Source of the DNA: Pedobacter kyungheensis
GTDB lineage: Bacteria > Bacteroidota > Bacteroidia > Sphingobacteriales > Sphingobacteriaceae
Assembly: GCF_000812965.1 (NCBI RefSeq)
Contig: NZ_JSYN01000019.1
Span: forward strand, 1 to 64,000
Length of the DNA: 64,000 bases
Direction of reading: 5' to 3'
The position numbers and the translations under genes are program-made. Under the pieces are notes generated by a model. It had not been told where the DNA came from. It did no database searches and saw nothing but the letters and a program-made list of their open reading frames with translations. Of the stretch, positions 25,203-34,200 are shown one piece after another; position 1 is the stretch's first letter; each line of letters begins with the position of its first letter.

Positions 25203-28025
25203 TTAAAACAAACCAATTTGCCCCTTATCATCAATATCGATGTCATCGGGATTGGTAATTTCGAAGTCTACCTTTTTTACAGGTTTATCTTCAGTTTTTT
25301 CTTCAGCTTTTGGTGCTTCCTTTTTGGCTTGTTCTGTCGCAGGTTTTTCTGTTTTAGGGGCAGGAGCTTCGGTACGTTCGAATTTTGGTTTTACCTTCTC
25401 TGCAACAGGCTCATCGGCCGCCTTTTGCGTTGCTTCTCCAGATTCGTTCGTTTCTTCACCTGCTTCTCCTTCTACATTACCTTCGTTATCATCCTCAGCT
25501 GCTGTTTCTTCCACCTCTTCCTCTTCAATCTCCGGTTCTTCTAAAACTACCTTTTGCACATCGTGTGGCGATAAACGGTTACCGTTAGCCTTTAAACCTT
25601 TAACATCGATCAACTCGGCCAGTACCAAATCAAGGGTTTCCGGAACCTGCGTTTTACCTTTTAACACGTCGACAATAATTTTAGCAGCCGGGTTAGCGGT
25701 TAAGTACAATAATTTCGACTTTGGCTCCTCGCTGATGAAGATTGTTTTCTTGCCATTAGCCTGCAATTCGAATGCAAAACGCTTGATAAAATAGTTCTGT
25801 GCTTTACCTTCAAAATGAACTGCGGCAAAAGTCTTTTCGGGATCAAACTTCTGGATCAGCAACAAATTATCGTCAAAGTGGTTGGTTAAATCGAAAGAAC
25901 TCAACTCGTAGTAACCATCTTTGTGTACCTGTAAAATACGGTCATCGCCATCAAACTCGCCGAGGTATTTACCGCGACCATCAACATTCAGGCGTTTTAA
26001 CAAATCATCATACCAGATTTTAAGTCCAGATAAGGTAGAAACCCCTTTGCTTTTTAGAATGATCTTTTTAACCGGATATTTCGATACAATATTACCCTGC
26101 GAGCCACGACCTTTAATGGCTACTTCGGCAAAATCAAGATCAAACTGTAGCTTACGTAATTTAGAATGCGGTTTTAAGGCTACATTGATTACTTCGGCCT
26201 CTCCGTTCGGGTTAGCAGTAAAATACAGCACTTTCGAACCTTTTGATCCTTTGGTTAAATCGTATTCCTTATCGCGGGTTACCCCCACAACCGAAAATCT
26301 TTTAATGTACGATGTTCCGCTGGCACCATCTTTATAAACCATGTTATAAACGGTACGCTCGTCGTTTTTCTTAAATACCTGAACATGGATAATGCCTTTA
26401 CCCACAAAGGTCTTGTCGGCTACTTTGGTAATGATACATTTACCATCTTCGCGGAAAACAATAATTTCATCAATATCCGAGCAATCGGCTACAAATTCAT
26501 CTTTACGTAAACCCGAGCCCACAAAACCATCGGTACGGTTTACATATAATTTTACGTTGGCCAAAGCAACTTTCGAAGCTTCAACGCGATCAAACAAGCG
26601 GATTTCTGTCTTACGCTCGCGCCCTTTTCCGTATTTATCTTTTAGTTTCTGAAACCAGGCAATGGCGTAATCGGTAAGGTGTTTTAAATGGTTTTTAACC
26701 ACTTTAATTTCATCCTCCAGGTTTTTCATCTGCTCATCGGCCTTTTTCACATCAAAACGGGTGATGCTACTCATTGGCTTATCGATCAGTTTCTTGAAAT
26801 CTTCGGGCAGGATTTCGCGGTAAAGCGATGGCTTAAAAGGATCAAACAACATGTGCAATACCTCAACCACCGTTTCGAAATTGCTCGAATTTTCGTACTC
26901 AGGGTTTTTATACATCCCCTCCTGAATAAATATTTTTAACAGGGAGCTGAAGAAAATTTTCTCCTGCAATTCGTGCAGGCGGATTTCGAGCTCTTTTTTA
27001 AGTAAGCCCTTGGTGTGTTTGGTATTTTCGATCAGGATATCGTTCACACTTAAGAAGTGTGGCTTATCTCCCTGAATGATACAAGTATTGGGTGATATGG
27101 AAACTTCACAAGCCGTAAAAGCATAAAGTGCATCGATGGTTACATCGGGCGAAATACCCGGTGCCAGGTGCACTACAATTTCTACGTTGGCTGCCGTGTT
27201 ATCCTCAATTTTCTTGATTTTGATTTTGCCTTTATCGTTGGCCGATAAAATACTATCGATAACCGAACCAGTGGTAGTACTGAAAGGCACCTCACTGATG
27301 ACCAAAGTTTTCTTATCCTTTTCGGTAATTTTTGCCCTTACCCGGATTTTACCACCTCGCTGACCTTCGTTATAATTCGAAAAATCGGCCATACCGCCCG
27401 TAAAAAAATCGGGCATAATGTTAGGGCGTACCCCTTTCAGTGCTTCTATCGATGCATCAAGCAACTCGATAAAATTGTGCGGCATTACTTTGGTGGCTAA
27501 ACCTACGGCGATACCTTCCGCACCCTGAGCCAGCAAAAGCGGAAATTTAACTGGTAAGGTAATGGGCTCATTGTTACGTCCATCGTAACTTAACTGCCAT
27601 TCGGTAGTATCTGGATTGAACACCACTTCATTGGCAAATTTCGATAAACGCGCTTCGATATAACGGGGTGCAGCAGCACTGTCGCCTGTAACCGGATCTC
27701 CCCAGTTTCCCTGCATATCAATCAGCAGGTCTTTTTGCCCGATTTGTACCATCGCATCGCCGATAGAAGCATCGCCATGCGGGTGGTATTTCATGGTGTT
27801 ACCAATTACGTTGGCAGCCTTGTTAAAGCGTCCGTCATCCATCTCTTTTAGCGAGTGCATGATACGGCGCTGTACGGGCTTTAATCCATCGTTAATGTGT
27901 GGAACCGCCCTGTCTAGAATTACATAAGACGCATAATCGAGAAACCAGTTTTCGTATAAACCGTTAATTGGCGTTATGGTATGTTTGTGTTCTTCGTTGA
28001 TGTTTGGGTCTAGTTCTTCACTCAT
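25203..28025 (-). CDS. parC: DNA topoisomerase IV subunit A
   Basis: The 940-residue protein is a GyrA/ParC-type subunit. The active-site tyrosine is Tyr122 in AAAPRYIEARL, preceded by HPHGDASIGDAMV. The C-terminal domain has the blade repeats of a beta-pinwheel but I see no canonical GyrA box. It is extended by an acidic Glu-rich tract (about 830-880) and then a Lys/Pro/Ala-rich tail ending DDIDIDDKGQIGLF. The partner ParE-like gene lies at 39840-41711, which favours topoisomerase IV over gyrase. No operon partner lies next to it. Confidence 0.85.
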   Translation of the reverse strand: MSEELDPNINEEHKHTITPINGLYENWFLDYASYVILDRAVPHINDGLKPVQRRIMHSLKEMDDGRFNKAANVIGNTMKYHPHGDASIGDAMVQIGQKDLLIDMQGNWGDPVTGDSAAAPRYIEARLSKFANEVVFNPDTTEWQLSYDGRNNEPITLPVKFPLLLAQGAEGIAVGLATKVMPHNFIELLDASIEALKGVRPNIMPDFFTGGMADFSNYNEGQRGGKIRVRAKITEKDKKTLVISEVPFSTTTGSVIDSILSANDKGKIKIKKIEDNTAANVEIVVHLAPGISPDVTIDALYAFTACEVSISPNTCIIQGDKPHFLSVNDILIENTKHTKGLLKKELEIRLHELQEKIFFSSLLKIFIQEGMYKNPEYENSSNFETVVEVLHMLFDPFKPSLYREILPEDFKKLIDKPMSSITRFDVKKADEQMKNLEDEIKVVKNHLKHLTDYAIAWFQKLKDKYGKGRERKTEIRLFDRVEASKVALANVKLYVNRTDGFVGSGLRKDEFVADCSDIDEIIVFREDGKCIITKVADKTFVGKGIIHVQVFKKNDERTVYNMVYKDGASGTSYIKRFSVVGVTRDKEYDLTKGSKGSKVLYFTANPNGEAEVINVALKPHSKLRKLQFDLDFAEVAIKGRGSQGNIVSKYPVKKIILKSKGVSTLSGLKIWYDDLLKRLNVDGRGKYLGEFDGDDRILQVHKDGYYELSSFDLTNHFDDNLLLIQKFDPEKTFAAVHFEGKAQNYFIKRFAFELQANGKKTIFISEEPKSKLLYLTANPAAKIIVDVLKGKTQVPETLDLVLAELIDVKGLKANGNRLSPHDVQKVVLEEPEIEEEEVEETAAEDDNEGNVEGEAGEETNESGEATQKAADEPVAEKVKPKFERTEAPAPKTEKPATEQAKKEAPKAEEKTEDKPVKKVDFEITNPDDIDIDDKGQIGLF

Positions 28026-28383
28026 TTATATACAAAAATTGGCAGCCGTAAATATAATAAAAATGATGGCACAGAGAGAAGAGAGGTTATTCACATTTTG
28101 AAGTGGAAATATGTTTTTATTGATTTGGAAAGCAGGGTTCCGTACGTTTTATGAAGTGTTTCCTCCGGCTTTCCGATCCGATCTTTTTTGCCCTACCCCC
28201 CATCCCCCGGCCCAAAAAAGGATCTCCCCTTCAATCCGGTTTAGAAAAAATAGTCCTGAGGTACTATTAAGGGTTGCAAAATGCCGGGAAATTCCTCGCA
28301 ACCTAACATTCGCAAAAACCCTGTCACGTTAACCATAAGGAATATAATGTCATTGTAGCTTAAATGTCTTATATGGTAAAAAC
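28026..28383. other. Gene-free region upstream of parC
   Basis: About 360 bases without a convincing gene. At 28167-28226, gatcttttttgcccta and cggcccaaaaaaggatct form an inverted pair around a C-rich centre. A related sequence, ctttttggccctttcacta followed by ggggcaaaaaaggattt, lies at 43499-43542, so this is another dispersed repeat type. Confidence 0.45.
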
Positions 28384-28547
28384 ATTAACGCAGGTGCATT
28401 TATAATTAATACTTATACAATTATAATTAACGCATGTGCATTTATAATTAACGTAGGTGCATTTATAATTAACGCATATGCATTTATAATTAATGCAGGT
28501 GAATTTATAATTAACGCAGGTGCATTTATAATTAACGCAGGTGCATG
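28384..28547. repeat. Tandem 21-bp repeat, eight units
   Basis: The unit attaacgcaggtgcatttat plus one final a repeats eight times in register from 28384; the last is partial. Copies differ at one to six positions, the second being most diverged. Because 21 is a multiple of three, both strands stay open over it and give a false repetitive protein. It contains no spacers, so it is not a CRISPR array. Confidence 0.9.
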
Positions 28548-28553
28548 ATCCTA

Positions 28554-28576
28554 TCGGCTGGTGTTCCACCAGCCGA
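28554..28576. repeat. Word-palindrome repeat, family G
   Basis: The sequence tcggctggtgttccaccagc, completed by cga, is a perfect inverted repeat with a short centre. It is preceded by atccta, as is the copy at 39717 (atcctatcgg). It directly follows the tandem array and lies downstream of the PNGase F-like gene. Confidence 0.65.
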
Positions 28577-28609
28577 CTAAAGAAACATACCTACGCACAG
28601 TAACTTATA

Positions 28610-30295
28610 TTATTCCGTACCCAACAACACTCCCGACACATTCCAGGCGCTTGAGCTCGAACCTTCGGGCTTACCCATCGGGATGGTAACTTTAATGGTA
28701 TGCTGCCCTGCTTTTAAATCGCCGAGACTAATCCAGTTGGGGTTGGTAACCGTTCCGGGGCACCAGTTAGAACGGCTCAGATCGGATGATGATAGTCCGG
28801 TTTCAAAATTGCCGGAGGCTGGGTTCGATAAACGGTACGAACCGCAATCTTGTCGCCATGGGGTAAAGGCAAAAGCCTCTTTATCATCCAGCCATATCGT
28901 GTTTTTCCTTGGCACAAATTCATCGCCATTTCCCCAGCCTCCATGGCCAGTGGTAATGTAACGTAATCTGGCATCTTTAAGATCTTTATCCAGGGTAAAA
29001 GAAACCTCTAACCCCTTTTCGCTGCTAAACATGGTGGCGTATTCTTGTCCGGCCATTTCCATTACGTTAGTAGAATTGAACAATGGCATAATAACTTCTT
29101 TTTTGCCTTCGCCACGACCACCATTATGCAGCGTGAGGTTCATCGAAACCTTATGCCCGCCTTTATCGTAATTACCAATAAAAACAGCTACCCAGGCTTC
29201 TTTTCCGTTTACCAGAGGAAAAAGCTCTGAAATATCCTGACGGTAGTATACTTTCTCTGCCCAGTTTTTATCTTTTAGTTTTAAAGTATTGTATTTACCC
29301 ACGCCAAAAGGGGTAAAAAAGCGCATCAGTTCAATTACCGGGCTATAATTGGCTGTAGCTACAACCCCCTGGTATTGCTTTCCGTTTCCATTATCGTAAA
29401 CAGGCAGTTCTTTAACTGAATTTTTCAGGGCATCCATCAGGCTGATGGTTTTATCTGTCGGGATTACAAAAACAGAGCCCGTTCTGTCGTAAGCATCGCC
29501 GTTTGATTGCTCCGTTAAATCGACAAAAACATTTGGACTGCCGGTGTATGCCGGAAATTTAACCTTACGTGCAATCACTGTTCCACCTGCAAAGCGGAAA
29601 ATAGAATCGGTTGATTGTGGTTTATCAACAAAATTGATGGTTTCATTATTAAACACACTTAAGGTGGTAAACCTGCTTTTCCACAACAAATCTTTATAGG
29701 TTAAACCATCGCTCAGGTTTGTGCTTATTTTGGCTAAATCAATAGTATTTACATTTTTTACTGCTTCTATTTTAGTAGCAGTGACATAACTGCTGCCATT
29801 GCGCACCTGCTCTAACACCAAACCCAGATTTTGGCCTAAAGCAGTGGGTGCAGCTTTAATGCCGGCATCAGTAGTATACCATAAATCGATGCGGTTGGAG
29901 TTAACAACCGTAGTTGCTTTTTTACAGGCATAACCCAATATCACTTTGGTATCGGTACTGTATTCAAAAACCTGCTTCCCAATAGCGGAGCTATCAACCG
30001 TTGCAATCTGATTGCCCGCACTTAAATTGGCTACCTGATATAAAAGTAGTGTTGGTTTGGTTACCAGGCTTTGCTCGTAGGGATATTTGGCCTTATTATC
30101 AAGAATGCCGGCGTTACTGATTAAATTCTGTTTGGCATCAGCAACGACCACCGTGGCATTCCGGTCTTCTTTGGGCTTGCCATCAGCAGAGCGGAAATAA
30201 GTAATTTTATAAGTTGCGTTACTTTTGAGTACGCCCTGGGCCTGCAGGTTAAAAGAAATAAAAGCCGAAAAAATGAGGAGGTATAAATGTTTCAT
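28610..30295 (-). CDS. Secreted PNGase F-like N-glycanase with GLPGLI-like N-terminal domain
   Basis: The protein of about 561 residues starts with a signal peptide (MKHLYLLIFSAFISF, cut after LQAQ). The first ~200 residues resemble GLPGLI proteins (ILGYACKKAT, IDLWYTTDAG). The rest matches the two-domain PNGase F fold: AYDRTGSVFVIP aligns with the catalytic-Asp region DEWDRYANVYV of the known enzyme, RFFTPFGVG with RFITPYWVG, NGDEF with the Glu-bearing CAEWC segment, and SNWCPGTV with AGWCPGM. It should remove N-glycans from glycoproteins outside the cytoplasm. I start at the ATG at 30295, because an earlier frame start is repeat DNA. Confidence 0.85.
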   Translation of the reverse strand: MKHLYLLIFSAFISFNLQAQGVLKSNATYKITYFRSADGKPKEDRNATVVVADAKQNLISNAGILDNKAKYPYEQSLVTKPTLLLYQVANLSAGNQIATVDSSAIGKQVFEYSTDTKVILGYACKKATTVVNSNRIDLWYTTDAGIKAAPTALGQNLGLVLEQVRNGSSYVTATKIEAVKNVNTIDLAKISTNLSDGLTYKDLLWKSRFTTLSVFNNETINFVDKPQSTDSIFRFAGGTVIARKVKFPAYTGSPNVFVDLTEQSNGDAYDRTGSVFVIPTDKTISLMDALKNSVKELPVYDNGNGKQYQGVVATANYSPVIELMRFFTPFGVGKYNTLKLKDKNWAEKVYYRQDISELFPLVNGKEAWVAVFIGNYDKGGHKVSMNLTLHNGGRGEGKKEVIMPLFNSTNVMEMAGQEYATMFSSEKGLEVSFTLDKDLKDARLRYITTGHGGWGNGDEFVPRKNTIWLDDKEAFAFTPWRQDCGSYRLSNPASGNFETGLSSSDLSRSNWCPGTVTNPNWISLGDLKAGQHTIKVTIPMGKPEGSSSSAWNVSGVLLGTE

Positions 30296-30324
30296 TGTGG
30301 TTAAAAAACCAAATATAGCGAATA

Positions 30325-30672
30325 AAAGTCGGAGGCCCGGGGTCGGAAGTCGGAAGAAAGCGTTGTGCAGTGATTTAGCGGGCATGACCCGCTGTAACAT
30401 TTAAGGTTTTAGGTAAAACACTTTGTTAACTAAACCCGACAGAGCGATTAGCCCGCAGTGAAGTGCAACGAAACGAGGACTAAAAGTGATGGCGGGACGA
30501 AAGCACCTATGAAATACAGACCGTTCATTTTCAAAAAATATCAAATCTACACGATAGGATAAGATGGTACGACGAAGCCAACCTGTGAGAGGCGGGCAAT
30601 CTATTTTGCTCATAGGTGTTTAAATGAAGATTGCTTCATCCAATGAAAAATTGGCTTCGCAATGACGACCAC
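30325..30672. repeat. Cluster of dispersed repeats between PNGase F-like gene and cdd
   Basis: The gap holds ggtcggaagtcggaagaaag at 30340, a hairpin agcgggcatgacccgct at 30378-30394, a cccgacagagcgattagccc tract at 30436, and gaagattgcttcatcc / ggcttcgcaatgacgacc at 30627-30670. Several match repeat words elsewhere in the window. No gene is supported. Confidence 0.5.
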
Positions 30673-30685
30673 TGAGCATTTCCAC

Positions 30686-31174
30686 CTAACGCTCCAACCG
30701 GTCTTCTGCAAAAGCAAAGGGCAATAAACTCTTTACGCTCGGCACCTTCAATATTTCTCCGTTTAAACAATAAAAAATCACCTCAATAGGCCTCCCCTGT
30801 TTGCGTTCAAACTCTATCATAACCTGTAAACAGCCACCGCAGGAAGTAACGGGTTTTAGAATTTCGAAATGATCGGTCTGCGCGGTAATAGCCATACTTT
30901 CGATCACTGCATCAGGATATTTAGCACCGATAGCAAAAAGTGCTACCCGTTCGGCACAAAGCCCCGATGGATAAGCCAGGTTTTCCTGGTTGCTACCCAA
31001 AATGATTTCGCCCGAAGCCAGGCGGATTGCTGTGCCTACCCTGAACTTAGAGTAAGGCGAATAGGAAGTGGCTAAAGCCTGCTCGGCCTGTTTACATAAT
31101 AGCTGATCTTTTTCTATTAATTCATCAATACCGCTGTATTGTTCAAAAGATATATTTAGATTTATTGAATTCAT
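30686..31174 (-). CDS. cdd: Cytidine deaminase
   Basis: The 162-residue enzyme hydrolyses cytidine to uridine for pyrimidine salvage. Zinc ligands are Cys73 (with catalytic Glu75 in CAERVALF), Cys112 and Cys115. The second motif reads TSCGGCLQ instead of the usual PCGxCRQ, replacing the Pro and Arg; function is probably kept because all three cysteines remain. Substrate-binding SPYSKFRVG is present. The length fits the small tetrameric class. It diverges from tamB. Confidence 0.92.
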   Translation of the reverse strand: MNSINLNISFEQYSGIDELIEKDQLLCKQAEQALATSYSPYSKFRVGTAIRLASGEIILGSNQENLAYPSGLCAERVALFAIGAKYPDAVIESMAITAQTDHFEILKPVTSCGGCLQVMIEFERKQGRPIEVIFYCLNGEILKVPSVKSLLPFAFAEDRLER

Positions 31175-31277
31175 TTTAAACTGTTTATTGCACCGCCCAT
31201 GTTAAATTTTTATAGCGGGCGAACAATTTAAGTTATTTTTTGTATTAATTAGTAAAACGCCGTTTAAATTAATTTAA

Positions 31278-34200
31278 ATGGCCATGCTTTTGGCTATTAA
31301 CAAACACCAAACACACACCGTTTTGAACAAATACGTCCGCAAAAGTCTCAAAATTTTACTATGGTTCATTGCCTCCATTATTATATTGGTGGTGGGTTTA
31401 GCACTGTCTTTAAATATTCCAGCTGTTCAAAACTTTGTTAAGGATAAGGCCATCAACTACCTTAAAACCAAAACCAAAACTGAGGTTAGTCTCGAAAGCA
31501 TTAAAATTGCACTACCTAAAGATGTTGTACTAAATAAGTTCTACCTCGAAGACCGTAAAGGCGATACCCTCTTATATGCCGAAAAACTGGCAGTTGATAT
31601 CAGCTTATTTAAACTCTTAAAAAATACCGTTGAAGTAAATAATATTGAGCTAAAAAGTGTGCGGGCCAATGTAAAACGGATTAATCCGGATACTACATTT
31701 AATTTTTCCTTTTTGGTTGATGCCTTTGCCAGCGACCAGAAAAAACCTGAGGAAAAAGTTAAAAAAGATACCACTTCAACCCTAAAATTCTCGGTGGATA
31801 AGGTTTCATTTGAAGATATAGGCCTCACTTACCGCGATGATGTGGCCGGCAATGATGTGAAACTTTACCTCGGCGCTTTTAAAACCAAAATCAAAGATTT
31901 CGACCTTGCTAACCAGCACTATGTTATTAAAGAACTGAGCTTAAACAATACTTCTTTACGCTATCTGCAACAAAAACCCTTAACCCAGCTGGTACAGCAC
32001 ATTACCAATAGTGTAGATAGTACAGAGAAAAAACAGGGTAAGCTGCCTTTAATAGAAGTGCAGAATTTTGTTTTTAGCAAGGTAAAAGTCAATTACGACG
32101 ATCAGATTTCGACTACTAAAGCAGTTGCTGATGTAAACGATCTCGGCCTGGTTAACCTCAAAGTTGATTTAACCAACAGCCAGTACGCGGTTGATGATGC
32201 ACATTTAAATCAATCGAACATCCTGTTTGCCTTTAAACCTGCACCCAGCAACGATTTAAAAAAAGTAAAGGATACAGTTTTGCCTGAAAAATCGACCCTT
32301 GGGCTCATCATTAAAAACATTAGTCTGGCCGATAACGACGTACAGTTCGATAACCTTGGCGCTAAACCTGCACCAAAGGGCATGGATTTTAACCACCTCA
32401 AAATTGCCGGATTAAGTTTGGGTGCCAGCAATGTAACTTATAGTGCAGCCGGCATAAAAGCCAATGTTAAAAATGGTTCGTTAAAAGAAAAAAGTGGTTT
32501 TGTATTAAACGAGCTCAAAGGCGATGCGGTGTACAATGACAAACAGATTAAGCTGAGTAATTTTATCCTCAAAACCCCCAATACCACCATTGATAATGCT
32601 ACCGAGCTTAATTTTACTTCGATGGATGACCTCACCAAACATCCGGAAAGGGTAAAACTTAACCTGGCCTTTAAAAACACTACCATTGGTTTAAAAGATG
32701 CGGGCTATTTCAGCAATGCGATTCCAGCCAATTACCGCAATGAAAAAATAAAACTCAATGCTGATGTTAACGGTTATTTAAACAACCTGAATATTCCGCG
32801 TTTACAAATCAGCGGCTTAAAAAATACCCAGATTGATATTAGTGGTAAAGCAAAAGGGTTACCTGATATTAAGAAAACCTTTCTCGATTTAAACATTAAG
32901 AAACTGCATGTTACCAAAAGCGACATCCTGGTGGCTGTTCCTAAAAAGTCACTCCCTCCTACCATTGAGCTGCCCAATGTAATTGATGCTAAAGGTAATT
33001 TTAAGGGATCGATGACCGATTTTAATACCAACCTGAACATCCTGACGGATATGGGAGGCGCCAATGTTGTGGCCGGGATGAAAGGCCCTAAAGGCAAAGA
33101 AAGTTACCAGGCCGATATTAGCCTGAACAATTTTAATGTTGGCCGCCTGTTAAAAATGCAGCCAAAACTCGGTCGTGTTTCAGCAAAAGCCCGGGTAGCA
33201 GGTACAGGTCTTGATCCAAAAAAAATCAATGCAAAATTTAATGCCAGGGTACTCAATGCCTACTACAATAAATACACTTACCGCAACTTAAATGTGGCCG
33301 GCACCTATGCCAACCAGAATATAGCGGTAAAAAGCAGCATGCCCGATAGCAATGCCAACTTCGCCCTCGATGCAAAGGTTAACCTGGCTGGTAAATACCC
33401 TGCTGTAAAAGCCGATTTGAATTTAAAACAGGTTAACCTGCAGGCTTTAAACTTTAGTCCGACTGTTTTAAGTGCAGCAGGTATGGTTAAAGTAGATCTG
33501 GCAACTGCCGATGCCGATTATTTAAATGGCTCGGTTGATGTTACCGGGCTGCAGGTGGTTAAAGATAAGCAGCGGATTAATGTAGATACCATTTCCGTAC
33601 GCGCCAAAACTACAGCCACAGAAAATGAACTCACCCTAAATTCGGAAATTTTATCGGCTAAAATTGATGGCAAATACCAGCTGACCAAGGTGAGCAGTGC
33701 CATTATCAACGAAATCAATAAATATTATGCTTTCGGTACCGTTACCAAAGTTCCCGACCAGCGTTTAAGGTTTTTTGTACGTGTTTACGATTCTAAACTG
33801 CTAAAGAGTTTTGTGCCCGAGTTAACCGTATTTAAACAATCGCAGTTTTATGGTTTAATTGATACCCAAAAAGACAGCCTGCAGATTAAGGGTAATTTCC
33901 CACAGGTGGTTTATGGCGATTTTAAGGTAGACACTACAGTTTTAAACATCAATAACGACAACAATAAACTTGATTACAGTTTAACGGTAAAAAGTTTACA
34001 AAGCCCGTCTATTGCACTTTTCAACACAGAAGTGAGTGGTAATGCAGCCAACAATAATTTGGGCGTAAATATTTTCTTACGCGACAGGCAGCGTAAAAAC
34101 AAATATGTAATTGGTGGTAATTTCCAATCGATTAACAAGGATTTTAAATTCACCCTCGATCCGCAGAAACTCCTGCTCGATTACCAGAAATGGGTGGTTT

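Noticed and set aside
25240..25794. Ser-rich 184-residue plus-strand frame
   Set aside because: It lies antisense to the parC tail; Ser richness mirrors the Glu/Lys/Ala codons of the real gene.
28111..28332. 73-residue plus-strand frame
   Set aside because: It is built on a C-rich inverted repeat, has no domain and no promoter; a related repeat occurs at 43499-43542.
28384..28547. Possible CRISPR array
   Set aside because: Units are directly contiguous with no spacers, diverge from each other, and no cas genes lie nearby.
28369..28569. Minus-strand 66-residue Cys/Tyr/Asn-rich frame with repeated CVNYK units
   Set aside because: It is the translation of the 21-bp tandem array, whose length is a multiple of three; there is no independent coding signal.
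30401..30613. 70-residue minus-strand frame
   Set aside because: It is composed of several dispersed repeat words and shows no protein-like pattern.
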